64,000 nucleotides of DNA, from positions 71,837-135,836 of the forward strand of contig NZ_JBGFSM010000013.1 in assembly GCF_041679265.1 (NCBI RefSeq), read 5' to 3'. Positions 33,274-40,226 of this stretch are shown piece by piece. Source of the stretch: Autumnicola sp041679265. GTDB lineage: Bacteria > Bacteroidota > Bacteroidia > Flavobacteriales > Flavobacteriaceae. Under the pieces are notes generated by a model. That model did not search any database. It had not been told where the DNA came from and was given only the letters and a program-made list of their open reading frames with translations. Positions within the stretch are counted from its first letter, which is position 1. Each line of letters opens with the position of its first letter. The position numbers and the translations under genes were made by a program.

Positions 33274-34413
33274 ATGAAAAAAATATTGTTTATAGACCGC
33301 GATGGCACTTTAATTCACGAACCGGAAGATTATCAGATCGATAGTTTGGATAAACTGGAATTTTACCCGGAATGCATTTATTATTTGTCAAAAATAGCCA
33401 AAGAGCTGGATTATGACTTGGTTATGGTGACCAATCAGGATGGGTTGGGAACCGATGCTTTTCCGGAAAATGATTTCTGGCCCATTCAGAATTTTATTAT
33501 GAAAACTCTGGCCAATGAAGGCATAATATTTTCAGAAGCGCTTATTGACCGCACTTTTGCTAAAGACAATGCTCCCACCAGAAAGCCTAATATTGGTCTG
33601 CTGAAGGAAAAATATCTCGATAAGCCAGAGTATGATTTGAAGAATTCCTTCATGGTAGGCGACCGGCTCACCGATATTGAATTCGCCTTCAACTTTGGCG
33701 GCAAAGGAATTTTTATTGATACTCATGAAGATTTGGGAGCCGAAGAAGTAAAAAACAAGAAAGAAGAGCTGGATGGCTGTATTGCCTTAAAAACCGATAG
33801 CTGGAGAGAGATCTACGAATTTTTAAAGCTGAACGACCGTACAGCAGAAATCAGCCGTAAGACCAACGAGACTGATATTTTTATCAAGCTGAACCTGGAC
33901 GGGACCGGGAAATCGAATATCGCCACAGGAATTGCCTTTTTTGATCATATGCTGGATCAAATCGCCCGGCATGGACAAATGGACCTCGAAGTAACGGTAA
34001 AAGGTGATCTGGAAGTGGATGAGCATCATACCATTGAAGATACCGCAATTGCTTTGGGAGAGGTTTTCAGCAAAGCTTTAGGAAATAAGCTTGGCATTGA
34101 GCGCTATGGGTTTTGCCTGCCAATGGATGATTGCCTGGCGCAGGTAGCGATTGATTTTGGCGGCAGGAACTGGCTGGTTTGGGAAGCTGAATTCAGGCGT
34201 GAAATGGTAGGAAAAATGCCTACAGAGATGTTTCATCACTTTTTCAAATCTTTTACAGATGGCGCAAAAGCCAATCTCAATATTAAAGCTGAAGGAACGA
34301 ATGAACATCATAAAATTGAAGCGATATTTAAAGCATTTGCAAAAGCGATAAAAATGGCGGTAAAGCGTGATGCTGAAAAGATGATTTTGCCTTCAACAAA
34401 GGGAATGCTTTAG
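33274..34413 (+). CDS. hisB: Bifunctional histidinol-phosphatase and imidazoleglycerol-phosphate dehydratase
   Basis: 379 residues. The N-terminal half (about 1-165) is a HAD phosphatase with the nucleophile in FIDRDGTLIHEP and a metal Asp in MVGDRLTDIEFA. The C-terminal half is the IGP dehydratase, with Mn-binding DEHHTIEDTAIALG and GTNEHHKIEAIFKAFAKA. It covers steps 6 and 8 of the pathway. The stop codon is followed immediately by a degenerate 14-base repeat. Confidence 0.97.
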   Translation: MKKILFIDRDGTLIHEPEDYQIDSLDKLEFYPECIYYLSKIAKELDYDLVMVTNQDGLGTDAFPENDFWPIQNFIMKTLANEGIIFSEALIDRTFAKDNAPTRKPNIGLLKEKYLDKPEYDLKNSFMVGDRLTDIEFAFNFGGKGIFIDTHEDLGAEEVKNKKEELDGCIALKTDSWREIYEFLKLNDRTAEISRKTNETDIFIKLNLDGTGKSNIATGIAFFDHMLDQIARHGQMDLEVTVKGDLEVDEHHTIEDTAIALGEVFSKALGNKLGIERYGFCLPMDDCLAQVAIDFGGRNWLVWEAEFRREMVGKMPTEMFHHFFKSFTDGAKANLNIKAEGTNEHHKIEAIFKAFAKAIKMAVKRDAEKMILPSTKGML

Positions 34414-34455
34414 AAGTAAGAGGTTAGAAATAAGAATTTAGAAGTTAAAATTCTT
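34414..34455 (+). repeat. Degenerate 14-base repeat and hairpin after hisB
   Basis: AAGTAAGAGGTTAG (34414-34427) directly follows the hisB stop and matches the AAGTACGA(A/G)GTTAG repeats seen elsewhere in the window. AAGAATTT (34432-34439) and AAATTCTT (34448-34455) can form an 8-base-pair hairpin. Confidence 0.6.
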
Positions 34456-34474
34456 CTTTAATTTCAATCAAATT

Positions 34475-35119
34475 ATGATTAACAATAATAAAGATTATTC
34501 CCCCGATGGGGGAGCAAGAGGGGGCTTGAGGATAGCCATTATAGATTACGGGGCGGGAAATATCCAGAGCATCAAATTTGCCGTTAAGCGCCTTGGTTTT
34601 GAAGCCGTACTAACCAGCGATGCGGAAACCATTAAGAATGCCGATAAAGTAATTTTCCCGGGTGTGGGGGAGGCCAGTAGCGCCATGAAAATGTTGAAAT
34701 CTACCGGTTTGGAAAAGCTTATTCCACAACTTACGCAACCGGTGCTGGGAATTTGCCTTGGTATGCAGTTAATGTGTGAATATTGTGAAGAAGGAGATAC
34801 TGCGGGATTGGGAATTTTTGATGCCCGGGTGGTAAAGTTCAATAATAAACTAAAAGTGCCTCAGATTGGGTGGAATGAGATTTTTGATTTAAAATCGGCT
34901 CTTTTTGAAGGGATAAAAGAGCATGAATATGTTTACCTGGTGCACAGTTATTACATTCCGGAATGTAAAGAAACCATTGCTTCTACAGAATATGGAGTAG
35001 AATATACTTCAGCTATACAGAAAAATAATTTTTACGGCGTCCAGTTTCATCCCGAAAAAAGCAGCAAAGCAGGGGAGAAAATACTGGAGAATTTTTTGAA
35101 GTTAGAAGTACGAAGTTAG
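34475..35119 (+). CDS. hisH: Imidazole glycerol phosphate synthase glutaminase subunit, with repeat-encoded N-terminus
   Basis: 214 residues as drawn. It supplies ammonia to HisF. Class I amidotransferase triad: Cys in LGICLGMQLM, His and Glu in GVQFHPEKSS. HisH normally begins MxIAIIDYGAGNIQSIK. Here that core is preceded by MINNNKDYSPDGGARGGL, encoded by a GC-rich REP-like sequence. An in-frame TTG at 34526 would restore the normal start, so the true start is either ATG 34475 or TTG 34526. The last codons (LEVRS) and the stop are made of the 14-base repeat. Confidence 0.95.
   Translation: MINNNKDYSPDGGARGGLRIAIIDYGAGNIQSIKFAVKRLGFEAVLTSDAETIKNADKVIFPGVGEASSAMKMLKSTGLEKLIPQLTQPVLGICLGMQLMCEYCEEGDTAGLGIFDARVVKFNNKLKVPQIGWNEIFDLKSALFEGIKEHEYVYLVHSYYIPECKETIASTEYGVEYTSAIQKNNFYGVQFHPEKSSKAGEKILENFLKLEVRS
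34500..34531 (+). repeat. REP-like GC-rich sequence inside the hisH 5' end
   Basis: A run of C then G blocks (CCCCCGATGGGGG, then GAGGGGGCTTGAGG) interrupts otherwise AT-rich DNA. The first part is an inverted repeat, CCCCC/GGGGG. The element is in frame and adds the Gly-rich SPDGGARGGL to the product. The base composition is unlike the neighbouring coding DNA. Confidence 0.65.
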
Positions 35120-35535
35120 AAGTACGAATTTGGAAGAATGGAATTAGAAATAAAGAAATAAACTGTGCAAAACCTAAAAGACAGGACTAAGCTATTTGCG
35201 ATAAACTGCTGGAAACTTTGTTCAAAAATTCCATATTCCAGGGAATACAATGCTTACGTTAATCAATTGATTCGTTCATCCAGTTCTGTTGGCGCCAATT
35301 ATCGTGCGGCACAAAGAGCTAAATCAACAGCTGATTTTCTAAATAAACTTAAAATTGTTGAAGAGGAAGCTGATGAAAGCATGTACTTTCTGGAACTTTT
35401 ACTAGAAGTTTTAAAAGAAAATCATGAAGAAATAAGAGCTTTGCACAAAGAGGCTAATGAAATAGTTTCTATTATAGTTACTTCAATTAATAATACTAGA
35501 AAAAATAATTTGAAGTAATTCGTACTTCAAACTTC
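35098..35535. mobile_element. Inverted-repeat-bracketed four-helix-bundle cassette in the his operon
   Basis: GAAGTTAGAAGTACGAA occurs twice with a 14-base step at 35098-35114 and 35112-35128, overlapping the hisH stop. Its reverse complement with one mismatch, TTCGTACTTCAAACTTC, lies at 35519-35535 directly after the stop of the four-helix gene. The gene between them is not a his gene and interrupts hisH-hisA. The layout suggests an inserted unit, though no transposase is present and mobility is inference. Confidence 0.5.
35165..35518 (+). CDS. Four-helix bundle protein (23S rRNA intervening-sequence family)
   Basis: 117 residues, GTG start. The pattern is an up-and-down four-helix bundle: DRTKLFAINCWKLCSKIP, then YVNQLIRSSSSVGANYRAAQRAKS, FLNKLKIVEEEADESMYFLELL, and a last helix with EIRALHKEANEIVSIIVTSI. 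The SSVGANYREA-like and EEADES-W/Y blocks define the family first found as ORFs in intervening sequences of 23S rRNA genes. Its biochemical role is unknown. Being between hisH and hisA, it is transcribed with the his operon. 17-base inverted repeats flank it. Confidence 0.9.
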   Translation: MQNLKDRTKLFAINCWKLCSKIPYSREYNAYVNQLIRSSSSVGANYRAAQRAKSTADFLNKLKIVEEEADESMYFLELLLEVLKENHEEIRALHKEANEIVSIIVTSINNTRKNNLK

Positions 35536-35723
35536 TAAACTTTAACTTCAAAATGAGTATCATGAAGATTCACAGGAAAAGGATAATTAAATTCAGTATG
35601 AAATATCGTGCTTCAAACTTCTAAACTCTAACTTCAAGATGAGAATTATGAAGATTCACAGGAAAAGGATAATTAAATTCAGTATGAAATATCGTACTTC
35701 AAACTTCTAAACTCAACTTCAAG
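35521..35723 (+). repeat. 86-base tandem repeat (2.4 copies) ending at the hisA start
   Basis: Units start at 35521, 35607 and 35693 (CGT(A/G)CTTCAAACTTCTAAACT). The third unit is cut by the real hisA ATG at 35724. Each of the first two units carries its own ATG at the matching place and a 23-codon ORF (35553-35624 and 35639-35710) beginning MSIMK or MRIMK and ending in -SNF, like a decayed copy of the hisA start (MRIIP). These upstream ORFs may affect hisA translation. Confidence 0.85.
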
Positions 35724-36458
35724 ATGAGAATCATCCCGGCCATAGACATCATTGAAGGAAAGTGCGTAAGGCTTTCTAAAGGTGATTATAATACTAAAAA
35801 GATTTACAATGAGCATCCTTTGGAAGTTGCTAAAAAGTTTGAAGCCCATGGGATTGAATACCTTCACCTGGTAGATCTGGATGGAGCGAAGTCAAAACAT
35901 ATTGTAAATCATAGAATTTTGGAAGAAATCGCTTCAAATACATCTTTAAAAGTTGATTTTGGCGGCGGATTAAAATCAGATAAAGACCTGGAAATCGCTT
36001 TTGAATGTGGTGCTCAGCAGATAACTGGAGGGAGCATTGCGGTAAAAGATCCTGAAACTTTTAGATCCTGGATTAATAAATTTGGTCCTGGAAAAATTAT
36101 TCTGGGTGCTGATGCTCACAATGAAAAAGTGGCCATTAGCGGCTGGCAGGAAGAATCGGAAAAGGAGCTGATTCCTTTTATCCAGGAATACCAGCAGGAA
36201 GGTGTGCAATACGTGATTTGTACCGATATTTCTAAAGACGGAATGCTGGAGGGACCTTCTTTTGATCTCTATAGAAAGATTTTAGAAGAAACTTTAGAAA
36301 TCGGAAAACTGAATTTGATTGCTTCAGGCGGGATTTCAACATTTGATGAGCTTCCAAAACTGGCTGAAATAGGCTGCGAAGGGGCCATAATTGGTAAAGC
36401 CATTTATGAAGGAAGAATAAGCCTGAAAGAATTGGAAGATTTTATTTTAAAAAAGTAG
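35724..36458 (+). CDS. hisA: ProFAR isomerase HisA
   Basis: 244 residues, TIM barrel that isomerises the ProFAR aminoaldose. The first catalytic Asp is in IPAIDIIEGKCVRL. Phosphate-binding glycines are in KVDFGGGLKSDKDL and GGISTFDELPKL, and the second Asp is in CTDISKDGMLEG. The start is immediately preceded by an 86-base tandem repeat. The next gene, hisF, is the homologous barrel. Confidence 0.97.
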   Translation: MRIIPAIDIIEGKCVRLSKGDYNTKKIYNEHPLEVAKKFEAHGIEYLHLVDLDGAKSKHIVNHRILEEIASNTSLKVDFGGGLKSDKDLEIAFECGAQQITGGSIAVKDPETFRSWINKFGPGKIILGADAHNEKVAISGWQEESEKELIPFIQEYQQEGVQYVICTDISKDGMLEGPSFDLYRKILEETLEIGKLNLIASGGISTFDELPKLAEIGCEGAIIGKAIYEGRISLKELEDFILKK

Positions 36459-36532
36459 TTGGCAATAGAATTGAGCATTCAGAAAAATCTTAGTGCTCAA
36501 TACTCAGTACTCACTACTCAATACTAAAAAAG
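36459..36532 (+). repeat. Short-period repeat between hisA and hisF
   Basis: TTGAGCA (36472-36478) is the inverse of TGCTCAA (36494-36500). From 36498 to 36525 the sequence is a ladder of TACTCA/TACTCAC-like units running up to the hisF ATG. It resembles the other start-adjacent repeat ladders in this window. Confidence 0.55.
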
Positions 36533-37288
36533 ATGCTTACAAAAAGAATAATTCCGTGCCTGGATATTAAAAACGGCCGCACGGTAAAAGGGATTAACTT
36601 TGTAGATCTTCGGGATGCCGGAGATCCTGTGGAACTGGCCGCTGTTTATGCTGAATCTGGTGCAGACGAATTGGTGTTCCTTGATATTTCGGCTACCGAA
36701 GAACGAAGAAAAACACTAGCCGATCTTGTGTTGAGAGTGGCTGAAAAAGTAAATATTCCGTTCACGGTTGGAGGTGGGATTTCTTCCGTAGAAGATGTGG
36801 ATATCCTGCTAAAGAATGGCGCAGATAAGGTTTCCATTAACTCTTCCGCAGTAAAAAATCCGGCGCTTATAAATGAGCTGGCAAAGAAATTCGGGAGCCA
36901 GTGTATCACCGTTGCCATAGATGCAAAGCAGGTAAATGGAAAATGGCTGGTACATCTGGTAGGCGGGAAAGTTCCCACAGAACTGGATCTTTTCGATTGG
37001 GCCAAGGAAGTGGAAAAACGTGGCGCAGGGGAAATTCTTTTTACTTCCATGAATAATGATGGTACCAAAGATGGCTTTGCCAATATTGCACTGGCCAAAT
37101 TATCTTCAGACTTAAATATTCCCATTATTGCTTCTGGCGGTGCCGGGAACATGCAACATTTTACCGAGGCATTTAAAGAAGGTAAAGCTGATGCTGCTTT
37201 GGCCGCCAGTGTTTTTCATTTTAAAGAGATCGAAATTAATGATCTTAAAAAAGAATTGCGAAAGAATGGAATTGCAGTCAGGCTTTAA
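36533..37288 (+). CDS. hisF: Imidazole glycerol phosphate synthase cyclase subunit
   Basis: 251 residues, TIM barrel that uses HisH-derived ammonia to make imidazole glycerol phosphate and AICAR. Catalytic Asp in IIPCLDIKNGRTVKG and in CITVAIDAKQV. Phosphate sites are in FTVGGGISSVEDV and IIASGGAGNMQHF. The partner HisH is two genes upstream. Normal length. Confidence 0.97.
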   Translation: MLTKRIIPCLDIKNGRTVKGINFVDLRDAGDPVELAAVYAESGADELVFLDISATEERRKTLADLVLRVAEKVNIPFTVGGGISSVEDVDILLKNGADKVSINSSAVKNPALINELAKKFGSQCITVAIDAKQVNGKWLVHLVGGKVPTELDLFDWAKEVEKRGAGEILFTSMNNDGTKDGFANIALAKLSSDLNIPIIASGGAGNMQHFTEAFKEGKADAALAASVFHFKEIEINDLKKELRKNGIAVRL

Positions 37289-37341
37289 AAGTTGGAAATT
37301 AAACGATAGACTTTAGACTGTAGATTAGTTAAACGGGAAAT

Positions 37342-37986
37342 ATGGAGGAAGGAATAAAAACTAATAAAATGAATATAGATTTCAGTAAAAATAAAGACGG
37401 ACTCGTGCCGGCAATTATTCAGGATGCTTCAACTAAAAATGTGCTTATGCTGGGGTATATGAATGAAGCAGCATTCCTGAAAACCAGCGAGACCAAAAAA
37501 GTAACTTTTTTTAGCAGGACCAAAAACCGGTTATGGACAAAAGGGGAGGAGAGTGGAAATTTTCTCCATCTTGTAGCTATTAAAAATGACTGCGATAATG
37601 ATACTTTATTAATAAGCGTTAATCCTGAAGGCCCCACCTGCCACAAAGGAACCGATACCTGCTGGGGAGAAAAAAATGAACCAAATTTTGGGTTTCTTTC
37701 TCAGCTGGAAGGCATTATCGCGAAACGAAAAAGAATGAGTGAAGTGGAGCCGGAATTGCGGGAAGATAAATCCAGCTACGTTGTTTCACTTTTTGATGAA
37801 GGCATCAACAAAATTGCCCAAAAAGTTGGCGAAGAAGCGGTAGAGACCGTGATAGAAGCCAAAGATGATAATGAAGAGCTGTTTCTAAATGAAAGTGCCG
37901 ATTTACTTTTTCATTATTTGATCCTTTTAAAAGCTAAGGGCTATTCGCTCAAGGACGTGGTAAAGGTGCTGGAAGAAAGGCATTAA
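37342..37986 (+). CDS. hisIE: Bifunctional PRA-CH/PRA-PH protein HisIE
   Basis: 214 residues, steps 2 and 3 of the pathway. The N-terminal cyclohydrolase has VTFFSRTKNRLWTKGEESGN, metal-binding DCDNDTLLI and Cys residues in EGPTCHKGTDTCW. The C-terminal pyrophosphohydrolase is helical with KVGEEAVETVIEAK and ESADLLFHYLILL. The start could be ATG 37342 or the ATG at 37369 (MNIDFSKN). It is the last gene of the operon, followed by a terminator. Confidence 0.96.
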   Translation: MEEGIKTNKMNIDFSKNKDGLVPAIIQDASTKNVLMLGYMNEAAFLKTSETKKVTFFSRTKNRLWTKGEESGNFLHLVAIKNDCDNDTLLISVNPEGPTCHKGTDTCWGEKNEPNFGFLSQLEGIIAKRKRMSEVEPELREDKSSYVVSLFDEGINKIAQKVGEEAVETVIEAKDDNEELFLNESADLLFHYLILLKAKGYSLKDVVKVLEERH

Positions 37987-37996
37987 TAGCACCAAA

Positions 37997-38026
37997 GAAA
38001 AGCCCCTTGCGCAAGAAGGGGTTTTC
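37997..38026 (+). terminator. Terminator of the his operon
   Basis: GAAAA-G-CCCCTT (37997-38008) pairs with AAGGGGTTTTC (38016-38026) with one bulged G and a 7-base loop. Confidence 0.8.
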
Positions 38027-38051
38027 TGTTTTTGTAATTTCGTTAAAATGC

Positions 38052-38453
38052 CTATTTCACCGCATTCATTCCAAAAGTGGCAACTTCGTGGTCTTGTTCT
38101 ACCGTGCCCCCCGATACCCCAATCGCGCCTATAATTTCGCCTTCGGTATTTTTAATGGGAATCCCACCTGGAAACGTAATGAGCCCGCCATTGGAATGCT
38201 CAATATTAAAAAGCGATTTCCCGGGTTGCGAAATTTTTCCAATTTCACCAGTGTTCATATCAAAAAACCTGGCGGTTTTGGCTTTTTTTACAGCTATATC
38301 TACAGAACCCAGCCAGGCACCGTCCATTCGGACAAATGCCTTAAGATTTGCTCCTGAATCTACAATAGCGATGTTCATCATCACATTTATTGCTGTTGCT
38401 TTCTTTTTGGCAGCCTCTATTGCTGCCTGTGCCTGTTCTAAAGTAATATCCAT
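38052..38453 (-). CDS. GlcG/HbpS-family heme-binding-like protein
   Basis: 133 residues covering the whole domain: TLEQAQAAIEAAKKKA at the N-terminus, VDSGANLKAFVRMDGAWLGSVDIA, then GGLITFPGGIPI and GAIGVSGGTVEQDHEVA. Members bind heme or unknown small ligands, and HbpS in Streptomyces is an extracellular redox sensor. No signal peptide is visible, so this copy is likely cytoplasmic. It is convergent with hisIE, and pirin lies upstream on the same strand. Confidence 0.87.
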   Translation of the reverse strand: MDITLEQAQAAIEAAKKKATAINVMMNIAIVDSGANLKAFVRMDGAWLGSVDIAVKKAKTARFFDMNTGEIGKISQPGKSLFNIEHSNGGLITFPGGIPIKNTEGEIIGAIGVSGGTVEQDHEVATFGMNAVK

Positions 38454-38535
38454 AACCTATTTTTTGTTTGTCTTAATTTACTGAAATCAGGAAGAAAGAC
38501 AGGGTAGTTTAAGAGTATTATAACTAACAAAAAAT

Positions 38536-39390
38536 TTATTCACTCCATGCACCCATCTTACCCGATTGAAAATCGGTGTAGGCCTGGTCTATTTCCTCCA
38601 TGCTGTTCATTACAAAGGGACCGCGTGCAACTACCGGTTCATCAAACGGTTTTGCATGACCTAGCAATAAGGTACTATCAGCATTTGCTTTAATGAGTAG
38701 TTTTTCATCATCATTATTAAATTCGGCAAGATGCAAAGCTTTTACCTGGGTTTCATTTACCTCAAATTCTCCTTTAATTACATAAAAGAAAATATTGTTT
38801 TCCCTGGGAATGGAAAGTTCCAGTTTTGCCCCTTCTTCAAAATGAAGGGTAGAAAGGTTAACATTCGTAAAAGTATCAAACGCTCCAGTGGTATCTTCAA
38901 GTTTACCTGAAACTACCTGCCCTTTAATTTTGCCTTCATCCAGGGAGATCGTTGGAATTTGATCTTTCTGAAATCCCAGATATTTGGGTTCTGTCATCTT
39001 ATATTTTGCAGGAAGATTTACCCAAAGCTGTAAAATTTCCAGGTCACCACCTTCTTTTTTAAATTTTTCAGAAGAAACTTCGGCGTGTATGAGTCCGCTG
39101 CCGGCGGTCATCCATTGAACGCCACCACTTTCTATCACGCTTTTATGTCCACCGGAGTCCTTATGGGCGATGTCCCCGTCAAGAATAAAAGTAACAGTTT
39201 CCATTCCCCGGTGCGGGTGCGGCCCAAAAGGCAACCCATTATTATTTGCAGGATATTTTTGAGGCCCGTGATGATTAAGAAATAAAAAAGGATCAATCAT
39301 CTGGATACTTCCAGTGGGCATTGGAGAATAAGTAATAAGGTCTGCAATTGGCCGGTATTCGGCTTTATGAATGTTTTTAATACTACGCAT
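38536..39390 (-). CDS. Pirin-family bicupin
   Basis: 284 residues. The N-terminal cupin keeps the metal-binding set GPHPHRGMETVTFILDG followed by the downstream GSGLIHAEVS His and Glu. The C-terminal cupin has no clear metal ligands. Bacterial pirins are reported as quercetin dioxygenase-like enzymes or protein regulators, and the activity cannot be told from sequence. It lies 6 bases from the NYN gene stop on the same strand, so the two may be cotranscribed. Confidence 0.92.
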   Translation of the reverse strand: MRSIKNIHKAEYRPIADLITYSPMPTGSIQMIDPFLFLNHHGPQKYPANNNGLPFGPHPHRGMETVTFILDGDIAHKDSGGHKSVIESGGVQWMTAGSGLIHAEVSSEKFKKEGGDLEILQLWVNLPAKYKMTEPKYLGFQKDQIPTISLDEGKIKGQVVSGKLEDTTGAFDTFTNVNLSTLHFEEGAKLELSIPRENNIFFYVIKGEFEVNETQVKALHLAEFNNDDEKLLIKANADSTLLLGHAKPFDEPVVARGPFVMNSMEEIDQAYTDFQSGKMGAWSE

Positions 39391-39396
39391 GTTTAA

Positions 39397-40131
39397 TTAT
39401 TTATTTCGAACATAAATAAGTTTAAATCTTGAATTCTGATTTTCCCTGGATTCAATTTCAAACTTATCTATAGAGTTTATCATTGGTGTTAATTTTTGAA
39501 AACCATAATTCCTGGAATCAAAATTAGGCTGTTTCTTTTGAAGCAAACTTCCCACGTCACCCAAAAACGCCCAGCCATCCTCATCGGCAACATCAGAAAT
39601 AGTGGCGGAAAGAAGCCTTACCACTTTTGGAGTAATTTTATCTACATTGCTCTTTTTCTCTGTTTTGCCTTTGGTAGACTCCTGTTCGGTTTCTTTATCC
39701 TTATTTTTAAGAATTTCAATGTAAATAAAGCGGTCACAGGCTACAATAAATGGCTCCGGAGTCTTTTTTTCTCCAATTCCAATCACTTTTTTGCCGGCTT
39801 CTCTTAACCTGGTGGCCAGGCGGGTAAAATCACTGTCGCTGGAGACCAGGCAAAACCCATCTACTTTGTTGGAATACAGGATATCCATGGCATCAATAAT
39901 CATTGCAGAATCGGTAGCGTTTTTTCCCTGGGTGTACCCATATTGCTGAATGGGGTTTATAGCATTTTCCAAAAGCACCGCTTTCCATTTGGCGAGGTGA
40001 GGCTTGGTCCAATCCCCATAGATGCGTTTTACGGTAGGATTGCCAAATTTGGCTATTTCCTCCATCATTTCTTTAATATATGCTGATGGGATATTATCAC
40101 CGTCAATTAATACTGCAAGATTGGTGTCCAT
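39397..40131 (-). CDS. NYN (PIN-like) RNase domain with C-terminal OST-HTH/LOTUS domain
   Basis: 244 residues. The N-terminal NYN/LabA-like domain shows acidic catalytic residues in LAVLIDGDNIPSA, KNATDSAMIIDAMD and LVSSDSDFTRLATRLREAGK. After a Lys/Glu-rich linker comes a C-terminal OST-HTH/LOTUS-like part (KVVRLLSATISDVADEDGW to FDSRNYGFQKLTPMINSI), an RNA-binding winged helix. The combination predicts a small endoribonuclease. The upstream gene on the same strand encodes a release-factor-like baeRF protein. Confidence 0.86.
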   Translation of the reverse strand: MDTNLAVLIDGDNIPSAYIKEMMEEIAKFGNPTVKRIYGDWTKPHLAKWKAVLLENAINPIQQYGYTQGKNATDSAMIIDAMDILYSNKVDGFCLVSSDSDFTRLATRLREAGKKVIGIGEKKTPEPFIVACDRFIYIEILKNKDKETEQESTKGKTEKKSNVDKITPKVVRLLSATISDVADEDGWAFLGDVGSLLQKKQPNFDSRNYGFQKLTPMINSIDKFEIESRENQNSRFKLIYVRNK

Positions 40132-40177
40132 ATAAGATTTTAATTTTTTTAGACCCTAAAGATAACATTTTGGATAC

Positions 40178-40199
40178 AAAAAAGGCGGCAGTTGCCGCC
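40178..40199 (-). terminator. Terminator downstream of the baeRF gene
   Basis: GGCGGC (40184-40189) and GCCGCC (40194-40199) form a GC stem, and the minus strand then runs into TTTTTT (complement of 40178-40183). Confidence 0.85.
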
Positions 40200-40226
40200 C
40201 TCAAATGTTTTTGAATAATCAAGATT

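Noticed and set aside
35521..35723. Possible CRISPR-like array
   Set aside because: The 86-base units are contiguous tandem copies without variable spacers, and no cas genes are present.
36646..37152. 168-codon open frame antisense to hisF
   Set aside because: hisF is intact on the plus strand; the antisense frame is a composition shadow.
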